Of a DNA stretch of 64,000 nucleotides, positions 1-15,229 are shown in pieces. Position 1 is the stretch's first letter; each line of letters starts with the position of its first letter. The translations under genes were made by a program, and so were the position numbers. The notes beneath the pieces are model-generated. The model saw only the letters and a list, made by a program, of their open reading frames with translations, was not told the DNA's origin and did no database searches. Origin of the DNA: an unidentified bacterial endosymbiont (lineage in GTDB: Bacteria; Pseudomonadota; Gammaproteobacteria; Enterobacterales; Enterobacteriaceae); assembly GCF_918797525.1 (NCBI RefSeq), contig NZ_OU963893.1, positions 310,001-374,000 of the forward strand. The letters are read 5' to 3'.

Positions 1-137
<137 letters not shown>

Positions 138-171
138 TTGCTGATAACATTTGACGCAATGCGCATGAAAA

Positions 172-194
172 GGGCATCATTTGATGCCCTTTTT
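172..194 (+). terminator. Intrinsic terminator after tufB
   Basis: A perfect 8-bp stem (GGGCATCA / TGATGCCC) with a 2-base loop is followed by a run of five T. It lies 34 bp after the tuf stop codon and separates the tuf transcript from secE-nusG. Confidence 0.85.
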
Positions 195-250
195 GCACGC
201 TTTCACATCAGAACCTGGCTCATCAGTGATTTTTTTTGTCATAATCATTG

Positions 251-280
251 CTGAGACAGGCTCTGCAGAGAGCGTATAAT
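251..280 (+). promoter_or_regulatory. secE-nusG promoter
   Basis: A consensus -10 hexamer TATAAT (275-280) is preceded at 18 bp by CTGAGA (251-256), a 4-of-6 match to the -35 consensus. It lies about 85 bp upstream of secE in the expected position for the enteric secE promoter. Confidence 0.65.
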
Positions 281-364
281 CCGTAAAGGGATTACGTATC
301 GATTTGGCTCGCCTCGCAATCGCGGGGTGAAATTATTTGTAGAATTCTTCTGACAGGTTGGTTT

Positions 365-748
365 ATGAGTGCGAATACCGAAGCTCAAGGGAGCGGGCGC
401 GGCCTGGAAGCGATGAAGTGGATCGCTGTTGCCGTGCTGCTGATTGTGGCAATCGTTGGCAACTATCTTTATCGTGACATGATGCTGCCGCTCCGTGCGC
501 TGGCAGTGGTGATTCTGATTGCTGCAGCGGGCGGTGTCGCGCTGTTAACGATTAAAGGTAAAGCAACCGTTGCTTTCGCGCGCGAAGCGCGTACCGAAGT
601 CCGCAAGGTAATTTGGCCGACTCGCCAGGAAACATTGCATACCACGCTGATTGTGGCTGCAGTGACTGCGGTAATGTCACTGATCCTGTGGGGGCTGGAT
701 GGTATTCTGGTTCGCCTGGTTTCCTTTATCACTGGCCTGAGGTTCTAA
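365..748 (+). CDS. secE: Preprotein translocase subunit SecE
   Basis: 127 residues, the usual enterobacterial length. SecE is the small essential subunit of the SecYEG channel in the inner membrane and clamps the two halves of SecY. Three hydrophobic segments are visible (about residues 17-36, 43-62 and 92-123), the three-helix form typical of gammaproteobacteria. The conserved amphipathic stretch [13 protein letters not shown] precedes the last helix. The gene ends 1 bp before nusG, so the two are co-transcribed. Only a weak ribosome-binding site (around AGGTTG) precedes the ATG. Confidence 0.97.
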   Translation: MSANTEAQGSGRGLEAMKWIAVAVLLIVAIVGNYLYRDMMLPLRALAVVILIAAAGGVALLTIKGKATVAFAREARTEVRKVIWPTRQETLHTTLIVAAVTAVMSLILWGLDGILVRLVSFITGLRF

Positions 749-749
749 G

Positions 750-1295
750 ATGTCTGAAGCCCCTAAAAAGCGTTGGTACGTCGTTCAGGCGTTTTCCGGT
801 TTTGAAGGCCGCGTAGCAACGTCGCTGCGTGAGCATATCAAATTACACAATATGGAAGAGTTGTTTGGCGAAGTGATGGTTCCGACCGAAGAAGTGGTCG
901 AGATCCGTGGCGGCCAGCGTCGCAAAAGCGAACGTAAATTCTTCCCGGGTTACGTGCTGGTTCAGATGGTGATGAACGACGCAAGCTGGCACCTTGTGCG
1001 CAGCGTACCGCGCGTAATGGGCTTTATCGGCGGCACGTCTGACCGTCCGGCGCCAATCAGCGATAAAGAAGTTGATGCGATTATGAACCGCCTGCAGCAG
1101 GTGGGTGATAAGCCGCGTCCGAAAACGCTGTTTGAACCGGGTGAAATGGTTCGTGTTAGCGACGGTCCGTTTGCTGACTTTAACGGCGTGGTGGAAGAGG
1201 TGGACTACGAGAAGTCCCGCCTGAAAGTGTCTGTGTCTATCTTCGGTCGCGCGACCCCGGTAGAGCTGGACTTTGCGCAGGTTGAAAAAGCCTAA
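750..1295 (+). CDS. nusG: Transcription termination/antitermination factor NusG
   Basis: 181 residues, as in E. coli. NusG rides on RNA polymerase, suppresses pausing, couples transcription to translation through S10 and stimulates Rho. The N-terminal NGN domain begins [20 protein letters not shown], which contacts the beta' clamp. The C-terminal KOW domain is seen in [20 protein letters not shown]. Start codon follows the secE stop by one base. It is also a component of the rRNA antitermination complex acting at the boxA sites later in this window. Confidence 0.98.
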   Translation: MSEAPKKRWYVVQAFSGFEGRVATSLREHIKLHNMEELFGEVMVPTEEVVEIRGGQRRKSERKFFPGYVLVQMVMNDASWHLVRSVPRVMGFIGGTSDRPAPISDKEVDAIMNRLQQVGDKPRPKTLFEPGEMVRVSDGPFADFNGVVEEVDYEKSRLKVSVSIFGRATPVELDFAQVEKA

Positions 1296-1325
1296 GCAGC
1301 GTTCAAAAAAGCAACGATTAAACCG

Positions 1326-1354
1326 TTGCACAAGGCGCGAGATTGGAATACAAT
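1326..1354 (+). promoter_or_regulatory. rplKA promoter (P-L11)
   Basis: -35 TTGCAC (1326-1331), 17-bp spacer and -10 TACAAT (1349-1354). This matches the E. coli P-L11 promoter as I recall it. The spacer and the bases after the -10 form the two arms of the hairpin annotated separately. Confidence 0.85.
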
Positions 1355-1366
1355 TTCGCGCCTTTT
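1332..1366 (+). terminator. nusG terminator overlapping the rplK promoter
   Basis: Arms AAGGCGCGA (1332-1340) and TCGCGCCTT (1356-1364) form a perfect 9-bp stem followed by TT and more T. Transcripts from secE-nusG would be terminated here. The loop contains the -10 element of the rplKA promoter, so terminator and promoter share the same DNA. Confidence 0.7.
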
Positions 1367-1395
1367 GTTTTTATGGGCCCGGCCCGTAAAACGAA

Positions 1396-2587
<1,192 letters not shown>

Positions 2588-2591
2588 TGCC

Positions 2592-2620
2592 TTTACGTGG
2601 GCGGTGATTTTGTCTACAAT
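2592..2620 (+). promoter_or_regulatory. rplJ promoter (P-L10)
   Basis: -35 TTTACG (2592-2597), 17-bp spacer, -10 TACAAT (2615-2620), immediately after rplA. It is the main promoter of rplJL-rpoBC in enteric bacteria. Confidence 0.8.
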
Positions 2621-2627
2621 CTTACCC

Positions 2628-2878
2628 CCACGTTTGCTAACGAAAGTTAGCGGCTAACAGAATTGTTCGTTGGAGCCTGGCCTATCCAGGCCTCCGTCGA
2701 AGACCGCAGGTGTTTCGCAAGAAACTTAATCCCCTGCGTAGACGGTGACAGAACGCTAAGATTATTTTTTGAATACTCTGGCTTGTTTCTGCTCACCGTA
2801 TTAAGACGCTCTTCCCGTTGGGTTGAGTGAAGTGAGTTCCAGGGCATGAGCCCTGGCAAACATCCAGGAGCAAAGCTA
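2628..2878 (+). promoter_or_regulatory. L10 leader: autogenous control region of rplJL
   Basis: This 250-nt untranslated leader between P-L10 and rplJ is the place where the L10-(L7/L12)4 complex binds in E. coli and represses rplJL translation. Several complementary segments are visible, such as GGCCTATCCAGGCC around 2678-2692 and GGGCATGAGCCC around 2842-2853, the second lying just before the rplJ ribosome-binding site. Position and size fit the Rfam L10_leader family; I have not run a covariance search. Confidence 0.75.
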
Positions 2879-3376
2879 ATGGCTTTAAATCTTCAAGACA
2901 AACAAGCGATTGTTGCTGAAGTCAGCGAAGTAGCCAAAGGCGCGCTGTCTGCAGTGGTTGCGGATTCCCGTGGCGTTACTGTAGACAAAATGACTGAACT
3001 GCGTAAAGCAGGTCGTGAAGCTGGCGTATACATGCGTGTTGTTCGTAACACCCTGCTGCGTCGCGTAGTTGAAGGTACTCAGTTCGAGTGCCTGAAAGAC
3101 ACGTTTGTTGGTCCGACCCTGATTGCATACTCTATGGAACACCCGGGCGCTGCTGCTCGTCTGTTCAAAGAGTTCGCGAAAGCGAATGCAAAATTTGAGG
3201 TCAAAGCTGCAGCCTTTGAAGGTGAGTTGATCCCGGCATCGCAAATCGATCGCCTGGCAACCCTGCCGACCTACGAAGAAGCAATTGCACGCCTGATGGC
3301 AACCATGAAAGAAGCTTCGGCTGGCAAACTGGTTCGCACTCTGGCTGCTGTTCGCGATGCGAAAGAAGCTGCTTAA
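2879..3376 (+). CDS. rplJ: 50S ribosomal protein L10
   Basis: 165 residues beginning [20 protein letters not shown], the E. coli start. An upstream in-frame ATG at 2846 lies inside the leader hairpin and is rejected. L10 anchors two L7/L12 dimers to the 23S GTPase-associated centre through its C-terminal helix, and represses its own operon by binding the leader. The ribosome-binding site is CCAGGAGC, 7-8 bases before the ATG. Confidence 0.97.
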
Positions 3377-3442
3377 TCGCAGTTGTCTTTATAACGCACT
3401 CGCTTACGTATAAACTTATTCTGATTTTCAGGAACAATTTAA

Positions 3443-3808
<366 letters not shown>

Positions 3809-3847
3809 GCCAACTTTTCTGGTTGCAGCCTAAGCAATTAGGCTGAT

Positions 3848-3878
3848 GGCTGGTGACTTTTTAGTCACCAGCCTTTTT
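3848..3878 (+). terminator. rplL-rpoB attenuator
   Basis: Arms GGCTGGTGACT and AGTCACCAGCC form a strong stem ending in five T. In E. coli the equivalent element terminates most transcripts before rpoB and so sets the ratio of ribosomal protein to RNA polymerase subunits. Confidence 0.9.
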
Positions 3879-4128
3879 GCGCTGTAAGGCGCCAGCAGCA
3901 TTTCACACTGTTTGACTGCTGGTTGTCCTGACAATGCTTGTTTCTATCGACGCCTTAATATATTGCGACAGGGTGTTCGCTCTGTGTAAATCGCAATGAA
4001 ATGGTTTAAGCGTGATAGCAACAGGTATTGCGGAAAGTATTCAATTTTCCGGTCAACAAAATAGTGTTGCACAAACTGTCCCTCCGTCGGGCAGATGGGT
4101 CGACTTGTCAGCGAGCTGAGGAACCCTA
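3879..4128 (+). promoter_or_regulatory. rpoB untranslated leader
   Basis: 250 bp with no open frame that I would call. In E. coli the corresponding spacer has an RNase III processing site and influences rpoB translation. I see scattered short complementary segments (for example GTCGACTTGTC near 4098) but cannot place the processing site by eye. A plausible ribosome-binding site GAGGAA lies just before the ATG. Confidence 0.5.
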
Positions 4129-7100
4129 ATGGTTTACTCCTATACCGAGAAAAAACGTATTCGTAAGGATTTTGGTAAACGTCCACAAGTTCTGGATATA
4201 CCTTATCTCCTTTCTATCCAGCTTGACTCGTTCCAGAAGTTTATCGAGCAAGATCCTGAAGGGCAGTATGGTCTGGAAGCAGCTTTCCGTTCCGTATTCC
4301 CGATTAAGAGCTATAGTGGTAATTCTGAGCTGCAATACGTCAGCTACCGCCTTGGCGAACCGGTGTTTGACGTTCAGGAATGTCAGATCCGTGGCGTGAC
4401 CTATTCCGCACCGCTGCGCGTAAAACTGCGTCTGGTGATCTACGAGCGCGAAGCGCCTGAAGGCACCGTTAAGGACATTAAAGAACAAGAAGTCTACATG
4501 GGTGAAATTCCACTCATGACGGACAACGGTACTTTTGTTATCAACGGTACTGAGCGTGTTATCGTTTCCCAGCTGCATCGTAGCCCGGGCGTCTTCTTCG
4601 ACAGCGATAAAGGTAAAACACACTCTTCCGGTAAAGTGCTGTATAACGCGCGCATCATTCCTTACCGTGGTTCCTGGCTGGACTTCGAGTTCGATCCTAA
4701 AGACAACCTGTTTGTCCGTATCGACCGTCGTCGTAAACTGCCTGCGACCATTATCCTGCGTGCGCTGCAATACACGACTGAGCAGATCCTTGACCTGTTC
4801 TTCGAGAAAGTTATTTTTGAAATCCGCGACAACAAGCTGCAAATGGAGCTGGTGCCGGAACGTCTGCGTGGTGAGACCGCGTCGTTCGACATCGAGTCCG
4901 ACGGCAAAGTGTATGTGGAAAAAGGTCGCCGTATCACTGCGCGCCATATCCGTCAGCTGGAAAAAGATGATATCAAACTCATCGAAGTACCGGTTGAGTA
5001 CATTGCAGGAAAAGTGGCCGCGAAAGATTACGTTGATACCGCAACCGGCGAACTGATCTGCCCGGCGAACATAGAACTGAGCCTGGATCTGTTGGCGAAG
5101 CTGAGCCAGTCCGGCCACAAACGTATCGAAACGCTGTTCACCAACGATCTGGATCACGGCGCATACATGTCTGAGACCATTCGCGTCGACCCAACGACCG
5201 ATCGTCTGAGCGCGCTAGTAGAGATCTACCGCATGATGCGTCCTGGTGAGCCACCGACTCGCGAAGCGGCTGAAAGCCTGTTCGAGAACCTGTTCTTCTC
5301 CGAAGACCGCTACGATCTGTCCGCGGTGGGTCGTATGAAGTTCAACCGTTCTCTGTTACGCGACGAAATCGAAGGTTCTGGTATCCTGAGCAAAGACGAC
5401 ATCATTGAAGTGATGAAGAAGCTCATTGATATCCGTAACGGCAAAGGCGAAGTGGACGATATCGACCACCTCGGCAACCGTCGTATCCGTTCCGTAGGCG
5501 AAATGGCGGAAAACCAGTTCCGCGTTGGCCTGGTACGTGTAGAGCGTGCGGTGAAAGAGCGTCTGTCTCTGGGCGATCTCGATACCCTGATGCCTCAGGA
5601 TATGATCAACGCCAAGCCGATTTCTGCAGCAGTGAAAGAGTTCTTTGGTTCCAGCCAGCTGTCTCAGTTCATGGACCAGAACAACCCGCTGTCTGAGATT
5701 ACGCACAAACGTCGTATCTCTGCACTCGGCCCAGGCGGTCTGACCCGTGAACGCGCAGGCTTTGAAGTTCGAGACGTACACCCGACTCACTACGGTCGCG
5801 TATGTCCAATCGAAACGCCTGAAGGTCCAAACATCGGTCTGATCAACTCCCTGTCCGTGTATGCACAGACAAACGAATACGGCTTCCTCGAAACGCCGTA
5901 CCGTAAAGTGACCGATGGTGTTGTTACCGACGAAATTCATTACCTGTCTGCTATTGAAGAAGGCAACTACGTTATCGCTCAGGCGAACTCCAACCTGGAT
6001 GATGAAGGCCACTTTGAAGAAGACCTGGTAACCTGCCGTAGTAAAGGCGAATCCAGCTTGTTCAGCCGCGACCAGGTTGACTATATGGACGTTTCCACCC
6101 AACAGGTGGTATCCGTCGGTGCATCCCTGATCCCGTTCCTGGAACACGATGACGCCAACCGTGCATTGATGGGTGCGAACATGCAACGTCAGGCCGTCCC
6201 AACATTGCGTGCTGATAAGCCGCTGGTTGGTACGGGTATGGAACGTGCTGTTGCTGTCGACTCCGGTGTTACTGCAGTTGCTAAGCGTGGCGGTACCGTT
6301 CAGTACGTCGATGCATCCCGTATCGTTATTAAAGTTAACGAAGACGAGATGCACGCGGGCGAAGCGGGTATCGACATCTATAACCTGACCAAATACACCC
6401 GTTCTAACCAGAACACCTGTATTAACCAGATGCCATGTGTGTCTCTGGGTGAACCGATCGAGCGCGGCGACGTGCTGGCAGATGGTCCATCTACCGACCT
6501 CGGTGAGCTGGCGCTCGGTCAGAACATGCGCGTGGCATTCATGCCATGGAACGGTTACAACTTCGAAGACTCCATCCTCGTATCCGAGCGTGTGGTTCAG
6601 GAAGACCGTTTCACGACTATTCACATCCAGGAACTGGCATGTGTGTCCCGTGACACCAAGCTGGGGCCAGAAGAGATCACTGCCGACATCCCGAACGTGG
6701 GTGAAGCTGCGCTCTCCAAACTGGATGAGTCCGGTATCGTTTACATTGGTGCGGAAGTCACCGGTGGTGACATTCTGGTGGGTAAGGTAACGCCGAAAGG
6801 TGAAACCCAACTGACACCAGAAGAGAAACTGCTGCGTGCAATCTTCGGTGAGAAAGCGTCTGACGTTAAAGACTCTTCTCTGCGCGTACCAAACGGTGTT
6901 TCCGGTACGGTTATCGACGTTCAGGTCTTCACTCGTGACGGCGTTGAGAAAGATAAGCGTGCGCTGGAAATCGAAGAGATGCAGCTCAAGCAGGCTAAAA
7001 AAGACCTGTCTGAAGAACTGCAGATCCTCGAAGCAGGTCTGTTCAGCCGTATTTATGCGGTGCTGGTTGCCGGTGGCATTGAAGCTGATAAGCTCGATAA

Positions 7101-8157
7101 ACTGCCACGCGATCGCTGGCTGGAACTGGGCCTCACCGATGAAGAGAAACAAAATCAGCTGGAACAACTGGCTGAGCAGTATGACGAACTGAAACACGAG
7201 TTCGAGAAAAAACTCGAAGCGAAACGCCGTAAAATCACTCAGGGCGACGATCTGGCACCCGGCGTGCTGAAGATTGTTAAGGTTTATCTGGCGGTTAAAC
7301 GTCAGATCCAGCCTGGTGATAAAATGGCAGGTCGTCACGGTAACAAGGGTGTTATTTCTAAGATCAACCCGATCGAAGATATGCCGCACGATGCTAACGG
7401 TACGCCGGTAGATATCGTACTGAACCCGCTGGGCGTACCGTCTCGTATGAACATTGGTCAGATCCTGGAAACACACCTGGGTATGGCTGCGAAAGGTATC
7501 GGCGACAAGATCAACGCCATGCTGAAACAGCAGCAGGAAGTCGCAAAACTGCGTGAATTCATCCAGCGTGCCTACGATCTGGGTACCGACGTTCGTCAGA
7601 AAGTCGACCTGAACACCTTCAGCGATGATGAAGTTCTGCGTCTGGCGGAAAACCTGCGTAAAGGTATGCCAATTGCAACGCCGGTATTCGACGGTGCAAA
7701 AGAAGCTGAAATCAAAGAGCTGCTGCAACTGGGTGGTCTGCCATCTTCTGGTCAGATTACGCTGTTTGATGGTCGCACCGGCGAGCAGTTTGAGCGTCAG
7801 GTAACCGTAGGTTACATGTACATGCTGAAACTGAACCACCTGGTTGATGACAAGATGCACGCGCGTTCTACCGGTTCTTACAGCCTGGTTACTCAGCAGC
7901 CGCTGGGTGGTAAGGCTCAGTTCGGTGGTCAGCGCTTCGGGGAGATGGAAGTGTGGGCGCTTGAAGCATACGGCGCAGCATACACCCTGCAGGAAATGCT
8001 CACCGTTAAGTCTGATGACGTGAACGGTCGTACCAAGATGTATAAGAACATCGTGGACGGCAACCATCAGATGGAACCGGGCATGCCAGAATCCTTCAAC
8101 GTACTGTTGAAAGAGATTCGTTCGCTGGGTATCAACATCGAACTGGAAGACGAGTAA
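4129..8157 (+). CDS. rpoB: DNA-directed RNA polymerase subunit beta
   Basis: 1342 residues, identical in length to E. coli RpoB. Together with beta' it forms the catalytic cleft of RNA polymerase. The rifampicin-binding segment is wild type: [20 protein letters not shown] with Asp516, His526 and Ser531 (E. coli numbering) retained. Other hallmarks include [15 protein letters not shown] and the C-terminal clamp segment ending GINIELEDE. The gene lies downstream of the attenuator and 76 bp before rpoC. Confidence 0.99.
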   Translation: MVYSYTEKKRIRKDFGKRPQVLDIPYLLSIQLDSFQKFIEQDPEGQYGLEAAFRSVFPIKSYSGNSELQYVSYRLGEPVFDVQECQIRGVTYSAPLRVKLRLVIYEREAPEGTVKDIKEQEVYMGEIPLMTDNGTFVINGTERVIVSQLHRSPGVFFDSDKGKTHSSGKVLYNARIIPYRGSWLDFEFDPKDNLFVRIDRRRKLPATIILRALQYTTEQILDLFFEKVIFEIRDNKLQMELVPERLRGETASFDIESDGKVYVEKGRRITARHIRQLEKDDIKLIEVPVEYIAGKVAAKDYVDTATGELICPANIELSLDLLAKLSQSGHKRIETLFTNDLDHGAYMSETIRVDPTTDRLSALVEIYRMMRPGEPPTREAAESLFENLFFSEDRYDLSAVGRMKFNRSLLRDEIEGSGILSKDDIIEVMKKLIDIRNGKGEVDDIDHLGNRRIRSVGEMAENQFRVGLVRVERAVKERLSLGDLDTLMPQDMINAKPISAAVKEFFGSSQLSQFMDQNNPLSEITHKRRISALGPGGLTRERAGFEVRDVHPTHYGRVCPIETPEGPNIGLINSLSVYAQTNEYGFLETPYRKVTDGVVTDEIHYLSAIEEGNYVIAQANSNLDDEGHFEEDLVTCRSKGESSLFSRDQVDYMDVSTQQVVSVGASLIPFLEHDDANRALMGANMQRQAVPTLRADKPLVGTGMERAVAVDSGVTAVAKRGGTVQYVDASRIVIKVNEDEMHAGEAGIDIYNLTKYTRSNQNTCINQMPCVSLGEPIERGDVLADGPSTDLGELALGQNMRVAFMPWNGYNFEDSILVSERVVQEDRFTTIHIQELACVSRDTKLGPEEITADIPNVGEAALSKLDESGIVYIGAEVTGGDILVGKVTPKGETQLTPEEKLLRAIFGEKASDVKDSSLRVPNGVSGTVIDVQVFTRDGVEKDKRALEIEEMQLKQAKKDLSEELQILEAGLFSRIYAVLVAGGIEADKLDKLPRDRWLELGLTDEEKQNQLEQLAEQYDELKHEFEKKLEAKRRKITQGDDLAPGVLKIVKVYLAVKRQIQPGDKMAGRHGNKGVISKINPIEDMPHDANGTPVDIVLNPLGVPSRMNIGQILETHLGMAAKGIGDKINAMLKQQQEVAKLREFIQRAYDLGTDVRQKVDLNTFSDDEVLRLAENLRKGMPIATPVFDGAKEAEIKELLQLGGLPSSGQITLFDGRTGEQFERQVTVGYMYMLKLNHLVDDKMHARSTGSYSLVTQQPLGGKAQFGGQRFGEMEVWALEAYGAAYTLQEMLTVKSDDVNGRTKMYKNIVDGNHQMEPGMPESFNVLLKEIRSLGINIELEDE

Positions 8158-8233
8158 TTCTCGCTCAAACAGGTCACTGGTGTCGGATTAACCCCCGACA
8201 CCAGATTGTGCTAACTCCGACGGGAGCAAATCC

Positions 8234-12457
<4,224 letters not shown>

Positions 12458-12474
12458 TCGTTGATAATGCTACT

Positions 12475-12501
12475 AAAAAACCCGCTTCGGCGGGTTTTTT
12501 T
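12475..12501 (+). terminator. rpoBC operon terminator
   Basis: CCCGC-TTCG-GCGGG tetraloop stem flanked by six A upstream and seven T downstream. The A/T flanks extend the stem and make it able to work in both directions, which would also serve the convergent PTS IIA gene. Confidence 0.92.
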
Positions 12502-12547
12502 ATGGTGCAGTCTGGGCACGATAAGCGTAGTCGCCAGCGGGCGTTCT

Positions 12548-12865
12548 TTAGTTAATCAGCGGGATCCGGCGATAAAGCTCAATCATATCGCCCGCCAGAT
12601 CCTGAATGACCATCGCGTTCATCAGGTGATCCTGTGAATGAACGGTAATCAGGTTAACCGGTAGTTTCCCTGTTCCTTCGTCAAAGCCAATGAGCTGGGT
12701 CTGAATGACGTGCGCATGCTTCACGAATTCGCGCGACTCTTCCATCGCTTTTTCCGCTTCTTCAAATTCACCTTTACGGGCCATCTGCAACGCCGTGAGG
12801 GCTGCGCTACGGGCCGCACCCGCGTTAACCAGCAGCTCCATAATCGTTGTTTCTAAATCTTCCAT
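12548..12865 (-). CDS. PTS lactose/cellobiose-family IIA component (orphan)
   Basis: 105 residues, the full length of a LacF/ChbA-type IIA domain, a trimeric three-helix protein that takes phosphate from HPr and gives it to IIB. The phosphorylation site is His76 and the metal-ligand Asp79 in VHSQDHLM. It lies 3 bp after the IIB gene, in one operon with it. There is no EIIC gene next to it, so the permease must be encoded elsewhere; the EIICB at 58 kb belongs to the same PTS family and lacks a IIA. The substrate cannot be told from sequence. E. coli does not have this gene at this site. Confidence 0.9.
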   Translation of the reverse strand: MEDLETTIMELLVNAGAARSAALTALQMARKGEFEEAEKAMEESREFVKHAHVIQTQLIGFDEGTGKLPVNLITVHSQDHLMNAMVIQDLAGDMIELYRRIPLIN

Positions 12866-12868
12866 GGG

Positions 12869-13174
12869 CTACTCCAGCAGTTTGAGGGCTTTTTCGAGAA
12901 CGACATCACCTTTCATCATGCCGTAATCCATCATATCGATCACCACGACTTTTTTACCCAGCGGCTCGGCCTGCGCTTGCAGTTTTGCCAGCTCGTATTT
13001 AACCTGTGGCCCCAGCAATACGATGTCTGCCGTCGCGAGGTTGTCTTTAAACTCCGCGACCGGAACGGCTTTAATGGTTACTTCAACCCCTTTTTTCTGC
13101 GCGGCGTCTTTCATGCGTTGTACCAGCATGCTGGTTGACATCCCTGCTGCACAGCATAAAACGATGTTCTTCAT
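12869..13174 (-). CDS. PTS lactose/cellobiose-family IIB component
   Basis: 101 residues. The N-terminal phosphorylation loop CCAAGMSTSML contains the active cysteine Cys8 (the C of the C-A-A-G-M-S-T-S motif), as in ChbB. It would pass phosphate from IIA to a membrane-bound EIIC. Located first in a two-gene operon with the IIA gene, 3 bp apart, and transcribed toward rpoC. The upstream region has a good CRP-like site and a candidate promoter. Confidence 0.9.
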   Translation of the reverse strand: MKNIVLCCAAGMSTSMLVQRMKDAAQKKGVEVTIKAVPVAEFKDNLATADIVLLGPQVKYELAKLQAQAEPLGKKVVVIDMMDYGMMKGDVVLEKALKLLE

Positions 13175-13206
13175 AGTCAGCCTCGATCAACATGTGTTTA
13201 GTGATA

Positions 13207-13235
13207 ATTATCCCGTGCAGTCCGCTTCAACAACC
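13207..13235 (-). promoter_or_regulatory. Candidate promoter of the PTS IIB-IIA operon
   Basis: On the minus strand GATAAT (13207-13212) is a 5-of-6 match to a -10 element. TTGTTG/GGTTGT lies 15-17 bp upstream as a possible -35. The -10 overlaps a 10-bp palindrome GATAATTATC (13203-13212) that could be an operator. Confidence 0.45.
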
Positions 13236-13250
13236 GCTTTACCGCGATTG

Positions 13251-13266
13251 TGTGTCAGGCATCACA
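13251..13266 (-). promoter_or_regulatory. Candidate CRP-binding site
   Basis: Minus-strand TGTGA-TGCCTG-ACACA matches the CRP consensus TGTGA-N6-TCACA at 9 of 10 defined positions. Its centre is about 60 bp upstream of the start expected from the candidate -10, the usual class I spacing. Fits a carbon-source-regulated PTS operon. Confidence 0.55.
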
Positions 13267-13315
13267 AAGAAATCGGCATTTTTCTGAAACCGGTTACAAT
13301 TCTGCGGCAGAGAGC

Positions 13316-13341
13316 AATCTGCCCGTGAAAATGGGCAGATT
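13316..13341 (-). terminator. Hairpin after the diguanylate cyclase gene
   Basis: AATCTGCCC and GGGCAGATT form a perfect 9-bp stem with an 8-base loop, just downstream of the cyclase stop codon on the minus strand. No T-run follows, so it may protect the mRNA end or act with Rho rather than terminate alone. Confidence 0.5.
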
Positions 13342-13353
13342 GAAGAGCGGAAG

Positions 13354-14895
13354 TTAGTGGGCGGGCATATGAATAATACGGTTTTTTCCCTGCTGTTTTG
13401 CCGCGTAAAGAGCGGCATCAACGCTTGCCACGAACTGTTCCAGAGGTTCGAAGCGCCACTCACCCAGCCCCGCGCTAAAGGTCACGTGGAGGTTTTCTTC
13501 CCGCCATTCGCGTTTTCTAACGGCGTGGCGCCACGTCTCGAGCAGTGAATGGGCGGAATTTATCAGCTCATCCTGGAAGATTACCGCGAACTCTTCGCCC
13601 CCATAGCGGTAAAGGGAGACGTCATGTGGCTTCATTATCTTAATCCCCTCGCGCGCGACGTTACGCAAGACAATGTCGCCGCTCACGTGGCCCCAGGTGT
13701 CGTTGATCGACTTGAAATTATCAATATCAACCAGCGCCAGCGCGAACGGCTGATGGCTTTTTAGCAGCTCATCAACATCGCTATCGAAAGCGCGGCGGTT
13801 TTTGCACCCCGTCAGCGCATCGTGGGTCGCCTGGCGCACATACGCCATCTCGCGCTCTTTGTTCGACTTGATAGTATGGCTAAGCATCGCTTCAAGCCGC
13901 GGAGCCTGGTTGACGTCCCCGGTTTTAATGGCGTTGATAATGTTCATCAGCACGGTGCGCGAGGCATGGCGCAGGTATAAACCGAACAGGATGATAATGA
14001 TGGCCGCAAGGGCAAATCCCCAGCCGACGATGGTGGTTTGATGGCGGGTGATATCGGTGAGTGTCGCGCCAGATACCCGGTAGATAACAAACCAGTCCGG
14101 GTTGGTGAAAGAGTAATAGTAATACCAGCTTTGGCTTTGCGGATCGTAAAGATGACCTTCGCCGCTGGTCATTTTGTCCATGAGCGCTTCACTGACGTAG
14201 GATTTAAAGAGTGCTCCCGTATCGGGATGAAGCACCACGGCGCCATCGCGCTCGACGACAAAGAATTCACCCTGTACCGGGGCCACCATCTGACGAAGGG
14301 TAAAGCCCATTGATGCCAGATCAAGATGAAAGGCGAGGGTGCCTTTTAATCGTCCTTCTGGCGAAAGCACGGGCTTGAAGAGGGTAACAGTAGGATGCCC
14401 GGTGAAATAGTCCGTATAGGGGCGGGTATAGCGACTGAAAATACTGGCTTCAGCTTGCCCAATAAACCAGGGACGGATCCGGGCATCGAAAGTTTTGCTC
14501 TTCTCCGTCGGGAGCACTTCCGGCGCGCGCAGATAATGGCCCTGCGTGTCGGCCAGAGAGATAGACGACACGGAAGGCATCAGATTCTGCAAATACATCA
14601 ACATCTGCAGCCCTTCTGCAGGGTTAGTGCTTACCGTGGCCTCGAGCCGGTTATTGCGTGCGAAGAAGGTCGCCGCACGACCGAGGATATAGTCATTTTC
14701 ATGCAGAATTGATTCGGTATAGTTCACCGCAAGATTATGGGTGAAGTTACCGTTAATCTTATGAAAATATTCAATAAAATCCTTTCTTTGCATTATCGTA
14801 ACGAACACGGCGATCAGAATGAAGCTGAGCATGATCCCTACGAAGCTGACCATTATCGGCCGGGTAAAAGAGAGTTTTCTACTGTGACGAGCCAT
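13354..14895 (-). CDS. Membrane-bound diguanylate cyclase (dCache-GGDEF)
   Basis: 513 residues from MARHSRKLSF. An in-frame ATG 33 bp upstream (14928) is an alternative start; neither has a well-placed ribosome-binding site. Domains: transmembrane helix (about 13-34), periplasmic dCache-like sensor (about 45-285), second helix (about 289-308), then a GGDEF domain. The catalytic motif is GGEEF (432-436), preceded by THDALTGCKNRR, so synthesis of cyclic di-GMP is likely. The inhibitory RxxD motif is not present at the expected spacing (the residues there are P-H-D-V). The ligand sensed is unknown. The gene stands alone; E. coli has no cyclase at this position. Confidence 0.88.
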   Translation of the reverse strand: MARHSRKLSFTRPIMVSFVGIMLSFILIAVFVTIMQRKDFIEYFHKINGNFTHNLAVNYTESILHENDYILGRAATFFARNNRLEATVSTNPAEGLQMLMYLQNLMPSVSSISLADTQGHYLRAPEVLPTEKSKTFDARIRPWFIGQAEASIFSRYTRPYTDYFTGHPTVTLFKPVLSPEGRLKGTLAFHLDLASMGFTLRQMVAPVQGEFFVVERDGAVVLHPDTGALFKSYVSEALMDKMTSGEGHLYDPQSQSWYYYYSFTNPDWFVIYRVSGATLTDITRHQTTIVGWGFALAAIIIILFGLYLRHASRTVLMNIINAIKTGDVNQAPRLEAMLSHTIKSNKEREMAYVRQATHDALTGCKNRRAFDSDVDELLKSHQPFALALVDIDNFKSINDTWGHVSGDIVLRNVAREGIKIMKPHDVSLYRYGGEEFAVIFQDELINSAHSLLETWRHAVRKREWREENLHVTFSAGLGEWRFEPLEQFVASVDAALYAAKQQGKNRIIHMPAH

Positions 14896-14928
14896 AAGCT
14901 GTACATCAATCCTGATGGTGTAACGCAT

Positions 14929-15229
14929 TACGTGAATGGATATCCTCTCAGCATAGTCGCTGCCCGGAGGTTAGCGGTTAATTATACAGATGCAGTTTTC
15001 AACTGAGATGATTTATCTTAAGAATCGATAGGAAATTACGCATTCGTTTTGTGAATTCATTTAGTGCCGCACTGCGCCGGAAGCAGGGCGAAACGAGGAA
15101 GAAGCTTTTCGCCCTGGTCGGCATCCGTTGCTGACGAAAGCAGAATAAAAAAGTGGGAGATATCTGACAATCTCCCGATTATCACGTTACGAGCAGCCTC
15201 GTAATATTTCAATGCGGTTACAGCGCGTT
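14929..15229. other. Intergenic region between thiH and the diguanylate cyclase
   Basis: About 300 bp with no credible open frame. Apart from the thi-operon terminator I see only the upstream region of the cyclase. E. coli has yjaZ/htrC here; no remnant of it is recognisable. Confidence 0.6.
15140..15176 (-). terminator. Terminator of the thiCEFSGH operon
   Basis: On the minus strand GGGAGA and TCTCCC form a stem with a 10-base loop, followed by ACTTTTTTATTC. It lies about 55 bp after the thiH stop. Confidence 0.8.

Noticed and set aside
4126..5157. A 343-codon open frame opposite the start of rpoB
   Set aside because: Shadow of the highly biased codons of rpoB, with no supporting start signal.
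5640..5830. Possible rifampicin-resistance substitutions in rpoB
   Set aside because: The cluster I segment is wild type at Ser512, Gln513, Asp516, His526, Arg529 and Ser531 (E. coli numbering).
5356..8067. A 903-codon open frame on the minus strand opposite rpoB
   Set aside because: It mirrors the codon usage of rpoB (avoided stop-complement codons in a highly expressed gene), has no ribosome-binding site or recognisable domain, and rpoB is certain on the other strand.
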